This document shows positions 1-11,767 of a stretch of 64,000 nucleotides of DNA, piece after piece; position 1 is the stretch's first letter; the number at the start of each line of letters is the position of its first letter. The position numbers and the translations under genes were made by a program. The notes below the pieces were generated by a model. The model saw only the letters and a program-made list of their open reading frames with translations. It did no database searches and was not told where the DNA came from. Source of the DNA: Lojkania enalia (lineage: Eukaryota > Ascomycota > Dothideomycetes > Pleosporales); assembly GCA_010094045.1 (NCBI GenBank), contig ML986604.1, forward strand, positions 367,649 through 431,648. The letters run 5' to 3'.

Positions 1-1053
1 TATCCAACAGAAATCCGTCTCATGATCTTCGAGGAACTTCTTGTCGTCTGGCCAAACACCGTCTTTCGCGGATCGATTGAGTTCGGACCGCTTGATAAAA
101 AGGAGTGTTCCGATGAGCTCGATATTCCCTGGCAGATCCTACAGACTTGTAGCAAATATCATGAGGAGGCCGCGCCCATTATGTACGGCAAGAACAAATT
201 CATCTTCTGTACCGGAGAAGCTGGAGAGCCCGGCCAATTCTGGAGGTTCCCCATCAGTCGTCGATACATGCCTTACGTTACCGACTTGGGCGTCTATTTC
301 CGTGCCGATGATCCAAATGAAGTAGCGGCTAAGAGGGTTGCTCATTTCATTAACGCTGCCACCCGAAATGCCAGGAACCTTGAGTATTTTGTTGTTTTGG
401 CGTCGTCAGACAGGTTTTATGACGCAGAATGTCCATGGGATATACCATTCTTCGACCATCCAGTGTGTAAGGCCCTTATCCGCGTCGTGGAGAGTCGGGC
501 GGTCAAACATCTGAAGGTCCGAGTGCACGACGGGGCTTGCTTCTTTCCAGGATTCGCGCGGTTCCTGCTGCAAACATTCCAGAGTCGAGGCTCTACAGAA
601 GGGCGTTCAATCACCTTCTCTCGCTCATGTACCTGCCCGCCAGTATTGCATCAATATTCGAACGGCTCCTGTTCTCTGTGCGGTTGGCCCAGGAATGACA
701 TTGGCCGCAAGCCTATTGAAGAAATAGTACATCCTGCATGCATAGAGTCCAGCCAGGAGCGCATGAGTAGGGTGACATCACCAGAAGTAACTGGTAGGCT
801 AACTACAATAGTGGAAATGCAAGACGACCTCTTTTTCCTCGGGGTACTCCCACCAAAGGATGACGATGATGATGATGGGAGGATGGAAGACGAGGAGCTC
901 ATGCCTGGCCGATTGGAGGATGAATACTGTATTGTAGTAGACCATGAACGCCCGAAAGATGCTAATGCAAACGTAGATGAAATGCTGCCGGGCCTTACTG
1001 CTAGCGAGTATTGCAACCAAGCCTGTTTCGGCCTGAATAGTACACTGACATAG
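1..1053 (+). CDS. F-box-like (2EXR-type) protein, 5' partial
   Basis: The reading frame is open from base 1, and the first residues (YPTEIRLMIFEELL) match the LPxEIRxxIYexLL start of fungal F-box-like/2EXR proteins. The ATG at 22 is therefore internal and the true start lies left of the window. Next comes the usual 'ILQTCSKYHEEAAPIMYGKNKF' segment, in which a residue ladder leads to a 'YGxNxF' motif. The C-terminal third is acidic (a run of Asp near residues 275-282) and carries two similar short segments (MPGRLEDEYC, LPGLTASEYC). Proteins of this type are abundant and variable in Pezizomycotina and their substrates are mostly unknown. The family call is fair; the function is not known. Confidence 0.6.
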   Translation, partial: YPTEIRLMIFEELLVVWPNTVFRGSIEFGPLDKKECSDELDIPWQILQTCSKYHEEAAPIMYGKNKFIFCTGEAGEPGQFWRFPISRRYMPYVTDLGVYFRADDPNEVAAKRVAHFINAATRNARNLEYFVVLASSDRFYDAECPWDIPFFDHPVCKALIRVVESRAVKHLKVRVHDGACFFPGFARFLLQTFQSRGSTEGRSITFSRSCTCPPVLHQYSNGSCSLCGWPRNDIGRKPIEEIVHPACIESSQERMSRVTSPEVTGRLTTIVEMQDDLFFLGVLPPKDDDDDDGRMEDEELMPGRLEDEYCIVVDHERPKDANANVDEMLPGLTASEYCNQACFGLNSTLT

Positions 1054-2084
1054 AATGCATAGGCTCCTTCTGAACGGGCAGGCTTCTATCCGTTACCGAA
1101 GTCCGCTGAAGGCGCCAAAAGTCTGGAATTTTCGTCAAATGCAGATCACCGAGATGCTCAAACCGATAGATTACAACGAGTACTTCAGCCAGACCTTTGG
1201 CTAGAAAAACTAGTTTGCTTGAAACGACATCGGAACTAAATTAGTCGTTCAGCACCAAGTCCCCGGTTTCCGATTCGCGAGGCATTAATAGCCTTTGTGA
1301 TTCGGCGTTAGACATATTCTTACTACATTCTCCACTCAATCGGTATGCCGCAGCCCCTATGGATAAGCGTTGCAATTGCCATATCCCCGTTGCCTTCAGT
1401 TCCCCCTATTGTCCCAGGTTTAGCTCTTTTAAACCATTTATTGTGTTTCTACGGATGCATTTCATTTGTCAATTTCCAATATTGTCTGAGCGGTGCCCTT
1501 GATGGGATCACACCATGGTTCTGGTAATAGGAGGTGTAGGGTTATATGTATGGCACGATACCTATTAAGGACTAGCCCTAACATCATGTGATACTAGGAC
1601 AGACAGTATACATAGCCTGATCCTCCATAGATATGAATCAACACAGTTTTACCTCCTCATCTGCTCCAATACTTTACAGGTGGAGATGATGACAGTTTCG
1701 GATCTGGATGTACTGCCTATGGATATATCTAGTATTCCCTACGTGATGGACAGCCGGGCCTTCATGTTTCGTCGAGTTTCCGTATTCACTAGGAAAGTAG
1801 GGGAGCTGCAAAGTCTATCGAGATTTAGTATTTCCTATGCAAGCGGACGGACCTAATAGTTCGTCGAGGTGGCTAATGGAACAATATATACATACATCTA
1901 TGCATTACTGTTACAGTGGCTTATACTACGTGGGTATTCCGAGCCGTCTCGTCTATGCCAACGGGCCCAGTTCCACGGCTAATGGTAAGCATGGGGGGTG
2001 GCTACCTGGATTTATACAACCAGGAAACAAAGCTGTTATGCAAATATTGTACAGATTCTCGAGCGTGTCTCTTCAAATATGCCG
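1054..2084. other. Intergenic region, no gene seen
   Basis: About 1 kb between the F-box-like gene and the convergent ATP11 gene. It is AT-rich with only short ORFs that carry no family signature. It presumably holds the 3' ends of both genes. I see nothing else in it. Confidence 0.5.
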
Positions 2085-3101
2085 TCATAAGATCTTCTCA
2101 GACTCCTCCAGTAACCGTTCAACTCTGAATCTACCATCTCCCCGGGTGAACATTTCCAGCAGCTCGCCCCTTCCTTTCCCCTCCTCGTTTACCACATAAA
2201 ACTTTTGCATGCACATGACCAGCCATCTTGCCTCGTCCACTGTAACGCCCCGATTCTCCATCACCGTGCCCTGGCCAAGCACCAAGCCGTGCGAATCCGC
2301 GAGCTCGGAGTGGAAGGTGATGGTCGTATGCGGACTCGCGTACTCGCCCCTCAATTTGAACTCCGCCAAACTAGTAAATAGTAGCGTTGTCGTATTCGGA
2401 TGCGGATGGGCAAACTGTAAATAATGCAGCTCAGCGGCTTGCTTTGGCTGGCTGTGCTCCGATGCATTAGGTGCCTGGTTCGAGGGCACTTCCTTCGGGA
2501 GCGGGATCACGAAGTTTGGATGTTTCTTTGCGGTGCGTAGGAGGGAGGTGAAGGTTGAGGATGGGAGAGAGAAGTGTAGAGATTGCGGGTTGGAGGCGTG
2601 GCGGAGGCGCCAAAGGGTTTGGATCTCCTTTTCGGGCAGGGTGCGAATTTTTGAGAGGTCTAGGAAGGAGTTCAGGGTTTTTACGCCGGGAGGCGGTCGT
2701 GGTTCCGTACTTGAACCGGGCGATGGTGGGGGAGGGGGATGCGAGAAGGGGCTTATTGATGCCCCGGTTTGCGTTGTGTGAGATGTTTCCGGCGGGGGTG
2801 TAGGAGCGGTGTGGAGCGGCGCTATGGCGCCGGGGATGGCGGCTTCTTTGCGCAGCTTGTCAATTTTCCCCTTATAGGCAGTTTTCAGCTCGGAGATGTC
2901 TTGAAGACCCTGCTCTTGGGCTTTCTGCTGGAGCTTGGAGCGGTATTTGGCCTCAACGCGCTCTTGCGTGCCATGGGTTGCGAGGAAGCGGACGTCTTGG
3001 ACCTGGGCCCAGCGGCGTTGGCAGGGTCGGGGGTTGCAGAGTGGTTGGCGCAGGGCATTTTGGAGGGTGGGGAGTCTGGGTATTCGGATTGGGGAGGCCA
3101 T
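2085..3101 (-). CDS. atp11: Mitochondrial F1-ATPase assembly chaperone Atp11
   Basis: A single exon of 338 aa. Atp11 (ATPAF1) binds free F1 beta subunits in the mitochondrial matrix and passes them into the alpha3beta3 hexamer. The N-terminus is rich in Arg/Pro without acidic residues for about 35 residues, as expected of a matrix presequence. A Lys/Gln-rich helix follows (VEAKYRSKLQQKAQEQG), then a Pro-rich linker, then the conserved core 'KTLNSFLDLSKIRTLPEKEIQTLWRLRH' region and a C-terminal domain ending at 'MQKFYV...LLEMFTRGDGRF'. The length suits the fungal family. The start is the first ATG before the presequence. Confidence 0.88.
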   Translation of the reverse strand: MASPIRIPRLPTLQNALRQPLCNPRPCQRRWAQVQDVRFLATHGTQERVEAKYRSKLQQKAQEQGLQDISELKTAYKGKIDKLRKEAAIPGAIAPLHTAPTPPPETSHTTQTGASISPFSHPPPPPSPGSSTEPRPPPGVKTLNSFLDLSKIRTLPEKEIQTLWRLRHASNPQSLHFSLPSSTFTSLLRTAKKHPNFVIPLPKEVPSNQAPNASEHSQPKQAAELHYLQFAHPHPNTTTLLFTSLAEFKLRGEYASPHTTITFHSELADSHGLVLGQGTVMENRGVTVDEARWLVMCMQKFYVVNEEGKGRGELLEMFTRGDGRFRVERLLEESEKIL

Positions 3102-4589
3102 TGTGTTGAGTGGGTTGAGATTGGGAGGACGATTGGTGATATTGGATAGTATCTATGAGGGTATGATTCGGGGAAGCTTGCGCTCGGAAAAATTTGGCCG
3201 AGATCCGAGAGATCGCCAAGACTCGGCTGAGCCCAGTGTGTGCAGCTGTGGGGTGTCGATTAGATTGCTGGGAGCGTTGGTGACCGTGCATCGACATATG
3301 GAGGTTCGTTAATTTCTATGATTTCTGTTCCGTGAGATATGAAGGGTTCCTCCTGCTGCGAACCTAGGTAGCCTAAGAATGCTGTATACTTTGATGGATG
3401 GTAGTCTAGACTTAGCGACGATGGGTATGACGGAGCTTTCACGTGCGTCCTCAGCAATCTCATACCCGATCCATATTACCATTCTTAATGACAAGGTTGT
3501 AACATGGTACGTCAGTACCCCATAAGGCTAGCATTCAGTGAGTTATAGGCTATACCCGAGATATTCAAGGCCGCTTGGACGGCTCTTAGACTGGACTGCT
3601 CCTTCATTTGAGTGGCGCTCTAGTCAATACATGCGTTGCCGAGGAACATTGTGCCTGAGGCCTGAATGGGTAAGCATTGCTCAAGACTGGTGAGCATCAT
3701 TCAGTCACGATGCCTGGACGGACTGTAGGAGATGATCTTCATTTGATCCCGCGCCTAGGTGCGTTGACGCTGGGACCTGCATCGTCAGCACAGGCAGCGC
3801 CTCGAAGTGTACAGAATTAAAGCAAGATAGCGATCACGCATGCAATCAATAGTTCTGCCTGCGCGTAGGGGTGGAGGGATGACGGACGTGAAGCTCTCGA
3901 CGGGCGCATCAACGTCTGTGGCTGATGGCAACGCGGCGCGGAGTGGCACTGGCGAATATCACGAACGCTCCGCTTTGTCTCGCATGCTTGTCGCACGGTT
4001 CCTGGCCGCATCTCCTCTTCGTCGGACCACACTGTCTAGGTTGTTTCTGCTCGTCGGTTGACCAGGCCCACGGCGGCGCGTGGCTTGGTGCTTCTAGGTG
4101 TGGTGTCGTCCGCGCTGGCTGTCTGATCAACACTCGTCGAAGGCACTTATTGCCCGCAGACGACCCTCGACAGCTGCCGAACTGGACACCAGGCCGCTGC
4201 AGTCCCCGGTACTCCTCCTCCCCCTCCCTTCTTGACGTTCCCCACGACTCTCGCCATCCTGTGCGCACCCCCCTCCCAGTGTTACCTGTCAAGCTTTATT
4301 CCCGCCTGCCAACAGACCCGCTGTCGCCTCCAGACGTAGCGCTACCCACCCCGCCGTCCCTCCAAATCATTTCTGCGCCTAGGGCACCACATTAATTAAG
4401 CACCCGACCGTGGAGACCAGACGCCCGTTACGCCTGCGCCCGCACCCCCGACACTGCGTCCTCCGAGTTGGGGACAGGCATGTTCTTGCGCCTGTCAACG
4501 GCCCTTCCCGCGACTTTGAGCCACGTCGTCGACCGTTGAGTGATCCGCCATTTGCATCACCAAGCTGGCTATAGCAGCTATCCTCGGCC
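3102..4589. other. Intergenic region, divergent promoters
   Basis: About 1.5 kb between the minus-strand atp11 start and the plus-strand csx2-like start. From about 3800 to 4560 the DNA is C-rich and free of introns with family signal, typical of a long 5' leader or promoter. ORFs here (for example 3925-4395 on +, 3909-4292 on -) are low-complexity and read as chance. Confidence 0.45.
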
Positions 4590-7500
4590 ATGGGTGCCGT
4601 CAATAGCAGGCTCGGAGATGGACAGGCCCTGTACCTCCGGGACCAGACTCGATGTATGCCCTCTTTGTATTGTGAATGCCCTATTGAGCGACGTTGCTGA
4701 TTCCCGACCAGTCTCTATTGCTGCGCTCTCCATAACTAACTCACGCAATCGCACGCTCCTGAACATATCGCCCAATGCCTTTCCCGCGTCGAGATTCAAT
4801 GCGAAAAGGGAGACCGGAGATGATAGCGTTATTGAATATATACAGGCACGTTCCAAAGTATTTATTGAGATTTGGGTTGATACTGATCAGCTGTTACCAG
4901 GACCCCGAGTCTGCTGTCGCTGGTGGACCCCCATCTTTCCTTCTACGCTTAACTAACGACGAAGAACTTGTATTCAATTTCACCTTTATTCTTCGCCAGG
5001 CACAGGCGCCCCCTAGTATCTACAATGTAAACAATGCGTCGACTATAACCCCGAATGCCCTCGTGGATACTATCATTAATGGCCTCACATTCGTGTTTGC
5101 GTCGAGCTCGAAGGATTTGGATAACCTGGTGACAAGAGAATTCCATGCCAACCCCAACCTTCACAAGAATCCGCAAGTTGAACTGGTCGGGGACTACACA
5201 ACAGGCGGAACCCCCTCAGTACAGTTTCACTGGACCTGGAAATGGAAGCCTCCGAAGAACATTGAGGGCCCGGGCGGAGGGTGGCGCACAAGCTGCAGTG
5301 TTGGTCTCTTGGGTCTACGGAAATTCAGGGCGATGCTAATGGAATCCGCAGTTTGTCGAATACGACCAGCGAGCACACCGGTTGGATACGCTAGCAAGCT
5401 TCGCCTTCTGGGTTCAAAGTACGAAGAAGTCATCTTTCACGCTAGGCCAGGAAGCTGACTTGAATAGACACTCAACGTACACTAAACAGTCCGAAATTGT
5501 CTTCTCCGCGCTTAGATCTTAGTGTTCCTCCCCGCCTCAGGGTTCCCTCCTCACAGTCAATAGAGTCTCGGGTGAGCGACTCAGACGAATACAAAGACGT
5601 AGTCGATCCTATACCTCCAAAATCTCCCACTTTTGATACTATACCTGAGTATGGACTTGGATTGGTACCTAGTCAATCAACCACCTTGACTAATAGTACC
5701 AATGCTGGTCCCAGTCCCAATCCGGTCAAAGTTGACCTTAGCTGTGCACGCCCTGGGGAAGATCTTAGTCAGACTGAGGATGGACCATTGTTCCGGGCCA
5801 CTATGAAATCGCTAGAGCAAAGGACTGGCAATATGCGTGCTAGATGGAAGAAGGTTCTGAAACGAGCGGAGGCAGCGCTCGAAGCCCAGGTCAGCTGCAA
5901 CAACGCAGTTGCTGATCTAATGGAGGCTTTGAAGGAGGCGTCTTCGTCAAACGCAAATGCTGTGCAGCCCGCTATAGATCACTACTTTGATAAAATTGCG
6001 AAGGAGATTCTGGCCTATGAGCGATTAAACACCGCCAATATCCAAAAGCTCATCATTGATCCCATTTATAAGTTGTACAACGTTGACATAAAACAAGCGG
6101 AATCGAAGAAGAAGGATTTCGAAGAAGAGAGTAAAGAGTATTATCAATACGTTGCAAGATATCTGGGGCAGAGGCAAGATTCTTTGAAGGAGAAGAAGCG
6201 TGCCGAGACGGACTCCAAGTATCAAACGAAGCGTCGGAATTTCGAACTGAAACGGTTTGACTATTCGTCTTTTATGCAAGACCTTCATGGTGGGCGGAAA
6301 GACCAGGAGGTGCTGTCCCATTTGACCAGATACGCTGATGCACAAGCCAAGAGTTATCTCGAAACGGCCAAGAAGATTGAAACAATGATTCCGCAACTTG
6401 ATGCGCTTAGCTTCGAAGTTAAGGAGGCGGACAAGGAGTATCAACTTCAAAGAACAGAGAGGGAAGAGAAACGGCGGCAATTGGAGAAGAGCAAGAAACA
6501 GTACGATGATCCGCCACCGTCCCAGGGGTTGCCCACATCGTCCGCGAATGGAAGCGTACCTAAGAGTATTTCGAGTGCTTCGGAGAGCGAGGTCCCTGGT
6601 CGGAAAGCCAGCATTGCACCTGTTTTCCAGAGTACAGTCAGTCCACCGCCCGCTTCCTCTTTGTCAAGTCTCCCATCCATAGCGTCGCCACATACTCCTG
6701 AGACTCCTCATGCGAACATATCCGCTGGGAGTCCTCAACCGAATAAATTCAAAGGTATTCGAGATCTAGAAGAGAAGGACCATAGTCTGAGCTTAGGTCT
6801 CGAATCTGACTCGGGTGCCCATCGAAAAGAGGGTCTGCTTTGGGCCCTTAGCAGACCGGGGAGTCATGTTGATCCTAAGGGCTTGAATAAACAGGCCTGG
6901 CACAAGTGAGTATCTATTACACAAGTAGTACACGCGTTTTAATCTTTGTTAGATTCTGGATTGTGCTAGATCAAGGAAAGCTCTCTGAATACACGAATTG
7001 GAAACAGAAGCTCGACCTTCATATGGATCCGATTGATCTCCGTGTTGCTTCTGTCCGCGAAGCTCGGAATGCAGAACGTCGTTTCTGTTTTGAAGTCATC
7101 ACTCCCCAATTTACACGTGTTTACCAGGCTACTTCCGAAGAGGATATGAAGTCATGGATTACTGCCGTCAATAATGCTCTTCAAGGCGCCGTGGAAGCCA
7201 CAGGGAAAAACGATCGTCCATCAACAGACTCATTACCTGGATCTACCCGGAGAGATATTGCTTCTGTCCTCACTGGGAAGAGTTCATCATTATCCCAGCA
7301 TCGGAACAACTACAATGCTAAGGCCCCCGCACGGCATGCGACTGTAGGGGATCGACCAGGTTACCGGAAAGAAGAAGTTGTAGGCGACGATGGAAAGCTT
7401 CTTCAGCAGATTCGTGATGCTGATGCTGGAAACAAAGTCTGCGCTGATTGCGGGTCTGAAAGTAAAGTTGATTGGGTTTCTATTAACCTTGGGATTGTTA

Positions 7501-8327
7501 TCTGTATCGAGTGTAGCGGCATACACAGGTCTCTCGGAACGCACATATCGAAAGTCCGGTCCCTGACTTTGGACACTAACTCATTCACTCCCGATATTAT
7601 CGAGATACTCTTAAAGATTGGCAATCGTGTAAGCAACATGGTGTGGGAAGCCAAAATGGACAAGTCCTTGAAGCCCGGACCAATGTCGACTCGGGAGCAG
7701 CGACTGCACTTCATCACATCTAAATACGCGGATCGAGCCTTTGTTGCCCCAATATCTCCAACGCTATCGCATTATTCAACGCCCGAAGAGACCCTGCTTG
7801 CCTCTATAAAGAAGAACGACATTCAAAATGTTCTCTATGCGCTTGCGTTACGAGCCGATCCAAACTCGAAAGATCGCTCTCGGGGAACACATGCAGTGTT
7901 CTTAGCTCTCGCTGCGGCGGATCCAGCGTCTCCGTCAGCGTCAGCATCGCCAGCCAGCTCGCCGACTCCTGCCGCTCGACCTTCTACGCCTCAACCTCCT
8001 GCGAGGAAGTCTTTCCCTATTGCCGAATTGCTATTGCAGAATGGCGCCGAACTTCCTACTCAACCTGCCCCTATTCCACTTAGCTCATCCGCGCGAATGT
8101 ACCTCGAGCACAAAACTGATCAACGAGCTGGAAAGAGGACAATGGTGGTCGGAAGTCAACCGACCACAAGCGGAGATACCCTTACGGCCCTTCCTCACAT
8201 AACAGCAGGCAACGGTAGTACGCCTGCCGAGAGGGCGCGTGAGCGGGAGGCAAGGTTGCAGAAGAGAGTTAGTGCAGGCGGAAGGTTGGTCAAAAATTCT
8301 TCCGATGATGGTAGGCGAGGCTTGTAA
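4590..8327 (+). CDS. csx2: BAR-PH-ArfGAP protein (Csx2-type Arf GTPase activator)
   Basis: Six exons: 4590-4653, 4712-4845, 4901-5299, 5352-5418, 5468-6905, 6953-8327, giving 1158 aa. An N-terminal conserved module (ITNSRNRTLLN, FVEYDQRAHR) is followed by an alpha-helical BAR region (about residues 320-560), a PH domain split by the last intron (FWIVLDQGKLSEY onward) and an ArfGAP zinc finger, CADC-x16-CIEC, with the catalytic Arg in GIHRSLGTHISKVRSL. The tail has an ankyrin-like stretch and a Ser/Ala/Pro-rich linker. Such proteins stimulate GTP hydrolysis by Arf on curved membranes. The start MGAVNS fits an N-myristoylation motif. Intron 2 (4846-4900) has a GC-AG border; all others are GT-AG. 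The start was chosen because it begins the conserved MGxxxSR N-terminus. Confidence 0.88.
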
Positions 8328-9087
8328 CGTAGACAAATTCGCTCACATATTTTCGTTTCTATAGTGCATATTTTCCTTGGACGGCCTGCGGAATAATGTG
8401 GCAGACATCTGCAAGCTGAAGGTGGCTTAGCTATCGGCGTTCATGTGGAGAAAGAGGACGATTTTTTTGACATTCTGGACCCGGTTGGGCTGAGGGAGCT
8501 GTGTGCTCTTCTTCCTGGATAGGAGGTTTCTATCGTTTTGCTGGATATGACTGTGATGAGGCATTGGCATAGGTTCAGCGGGCTTGGTCTGCATTTCTGT
8601 GGTGCGTATGATGGATTGTAACATCCGCTTGATGTTGGCTGCCTACTGCCTTGGAGTGGAGGCTTGTTGCTCTTTGCATTTTCTTTGTCAATAGGAATGA
8701 GTCACTTGTGCTCTTTTTGCGATCAAATTGGGCCGGATAATTGTAATGAGTAATGGCAGAGTATACATAGTCATACGAGAAGCAGCGAAGTCATTCTAGA
8801 ATCTAACGCTGGTCTAAATTTCCGCTCGTTTTCGAGTATCTACATGTGAATTGACTCAACCGAGAATAAGCGTAGTGAAGAGCCTAGTAGAGGTTTGACC
8901 AATCGGAATATTAACACGTAGTTGAAAAGGATCAATAAAATAACATAGCCTAGATGGAGCTAAAGGCATGCAATGTCAGGTTGGGCAATGTTAAATAGTC
9001 ACGTGCCTCCCCGCGCACTAGCGCGGCACAAATAGAATTTCGACTTTATAACATCGGACCCCACTACAACAGAGAACCACAAACAGA
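8328..9087. other. Intergenic region: csx2 3' end and eIF3b promoter
   Basis: 760 bases between two plus-strand genes, containing no ORF with family signal. A TATA-like 'CTTTATAACATC' lies near 9045, about 40 bases before the eIF3b start, and is a plausible but weak promoter element. Confidence 0.4.
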
Positions 9088-11409
9088 ATGGCACCATCAT
9101 ACGAGAACCTCCCGCTAGAGGATGAAGAGTTTGATGAATCACAAATCGACTTTACTGATCTCGAAGAGCAATACCAAGTACGGCTCGATGAGGGGTTGGA
9201 CGCCTTTGTGGTCATTGACGGGCTGCCCGTCGTGCCTGAGGATAACCGCGCAAAACTGATAAAATTCATTCTGAGGAAGTTGAATTCAGTAGGAAGGGTC
9301 AAGGATGATGGCGTTTTTATGCCGTTGAACGAGGAGACGGGCCAAACGGAGGGGTACGTTGAAGAAGAGAGATTTGACTTGTGGTGTCCAATGTTTACTG
9401 ACAGTGGGATAGATTTGCGTTCGTCGAGTACAGCGCACCCGCCGAGGCTATCCATGCTGTTAAACAGCTAAATGGCACTCCGTTGGACAGGAAACATACT
9501 ATGGTGGTTAACAAGCTCACGGACATCGACCGCTACGGACGCGAAGGCAGGGTCGATGAAGAATACCACGAACCCCAGATTGAGCCCTTCCAGCAAAAGG
9601 AACATCTGCGATCATGGCTAGGCGATCCTGAGGGACGAGATCAATTAGTCATGTACCGCGGTGACAAGGTTGGCGTGTTCTGGAATAACAAGGAAGACCC
9701 ACCGGAGCAGGTTGTGGACCGCGATAACTGGACAGAGTCTTTCGTTCAGTGGTCGCCGCAGGGGACATATCTCACTTCTATGCATGCGCAAGGTGTACAG
9801 CTGTGGGGCGGCAAGGCGTGGAGCAGGCAAAAACGATTCTCCCATCCTGGCGTAAATCTGGTGGATTTCTCCCCCAACGAGAAGTACATTACAACTTGGT
9901 CGCACAGGCCACTCCAAGTTGACGAGACCCACCCAGTTCCATCTCTCTCTCTAGAAGAAGATGGTAAGAACTACATTATTTGGGATATTGCGACTGGCAA
10001 GCCTCTACGATCGTTTGCTACTCTGGATGTGCCGACTTCCACCGATGCGGAGGGCAACCCAGTTAAGAAGAAGATGCAATGGCCGACGTTCAAGTGGTCT
10101 TCTGACGACAAGTATGTCGCCCGAATGACTCAAGGCCAGTCCATTGCTGTCTATGAATTGCCCAGGATGAATCTGCTTGACAAGTCCTCCATCAAGATTG
10201 AGGGAATCATGGATTTCGAATGGGCACCAGCAACACCGAGGCGAGACGGCGTCAAAACCTATGAGCAACTCTTCTGCTACTGGACTCCTGAGCTTGGTAG
10301 CAACCCTGCCAAGGTCGGACTGATGTCTGTGCCGTCCAAGGAGGTTGTTCGTACGCGTAACCTTTTCAATGTTTCCGATGCCAAGCTTCACTGGCAATCC
10401 GAGGCCGCCTACGTTTGCGTCAAGGTCGACAGGCATTCTAAGTCTAAGAAGTCTTTAGCCACCAACCTTGAGATCTTCCGCGTCCGGGAGAAGGGCGTTC
10501 CAGTTGAAGTTGTCGACTCTATTAAGGACACTGTCATCAACTTCGCCTGGGAACCTAAGGGTAATCGCTTTGTCTTGATAACCACTGGGGAGATTCCTGC
10601 AGGAGCCGCCGTTCCTCCCAAGACTGCTGTATCCTTCTTTGCTCCCGAAAGAACCAAGGGTGGTGCGGTAGGTAACTTCCGCCACATCCGCACCGTCGAC
10701 AAGAAGAATAGCAACGCCATCTACTGGTCTCCTAAGGGTCGCTTCGTCGTCGTCGCTACCCTGCAATCTCAGCAGTCTTTCGAACTCGACTTCTGGGATC
10801 TCAGCTTCGAGAAGCCCAAGGAGGAGAAAGAAGACAAGGATGTCAACGCCAATCTCCAGCTCATGGCTACCGCAGAGCACTACGGTGTCACTGATATCGA
10901 GTGGGATCCTACCGGCCGCTATGTTACTACTGTAGCCAGCGCTTTCAGGCATCATGTAAGCCCTATTCAACTCTCTCTTTGAATATAACACACTAATCAA
11001 TCCGTAGATGGAAAACGGATACCACATTTACGACTTCAAGGGCACGCTTCTCCGTGAAGAGCACATTGACCGCTTCAAGCAACTCCTCTGGCGGCCCCGT
11101 CCTCCAACCCTCCTCTCCAAAGAAGAACAGGCCGAGATCCGCAAGAACCTCCGCAACTACAGCAAGCTATTCGACGAGCAGGATCTTGCCAAGAAGAACA
11201 CGGCGAACAGACAGGTTGTTGAGGCTAGGAGGAGGTTACTTGAGGAATGGCAAGCCTGGAGGGAGAGTCAGATCGAGATGCTCAAGGCTCTTGGCGCGGA
11301 GATTGAGTTGAACGGGGGTAGGGTGCTGAAGGAAGAGGACGGCGCGGTGGAGGAGGTAGAAGAGATTGTGGAGGAGATTATTGAGGAGACAGAGGAGGTG
11401 ATTGGTTAG
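9088..11409 (+). CDS. prt1: Translation initiation factor eIF3 subunit b (Prt1)
   Basis: Three exons, 9088-9353, 9413-10955 and 11008-11409, encode 736 aa. eIF3b is a scaffold of the eIF3 complex on the 40S ribosomal subunit. Visible features are an acidic N-terminus ([20 protein letters not shown]), an RRM at about residues 38-125 ([15 protein letters not shown]...[13 protein letters not shown], with intron 1 falling inside the Gly of RNP1), a long beta-propeller (repeats such as [32 protein letters not shown]) and an acidic helical C-terminus after '[12 protein letters not shown]'. Length and order match the family fully. Donors are GTACGT and GTAAGC. Confidence 0.95.
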
Positions 11410-11767
11410 CTATGTGTGTGTGAAGGGAGGGAAATGTAATGCCGTTGTTGATCGACACACCAGTTGATCAGTAGCACATATCATATGAGCAAAAAAAAAA
11501 TAACTAATAATGGCATAACATGAAATCGATATCCTTTCCAATCCCAAACCAAATCCCAACATCACTTTTCCATTCCATTTTTTTTTTTTTCTATCTTTTT
11601 TTGGAGTCTCTCTCTTCTAAATGATGCCTTACTAATATCATGCATGACCTGCAAGCCTTTACATCTATCTAAATCCTTTGAATACGGTGCCGTAAAACTC
11701 CACGCTAAAATCGCACATTTTGAACTATCCACTTCCCCCCCCACTAATAACTAGTCCAGTTCTCTAT
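11410..11767. other. Convergent 3' intergenic region
   Basis: 358 bases between the 3' ends of eIF3b (+) and the synaptojanin-like gene (-). It holds poly-A (about 11491-11499) and poly-T (about 11578-11592) tracts, consistent with 3' UTR sequence of both. No gene is seen. Confidence 0.5.

Noticed and set aside
3909..4395. Overlapping ORFs on both strands before the ArfGAP gene
   Set aside because: C-rich low-complexity sequence, neither shows a family motif; best read as promoter or leader.
10455..11027. 190-codon minus-strand ORF inside eIF3b
   Set aside because: Antisense shadow of conserved eIF3b coding sequence.
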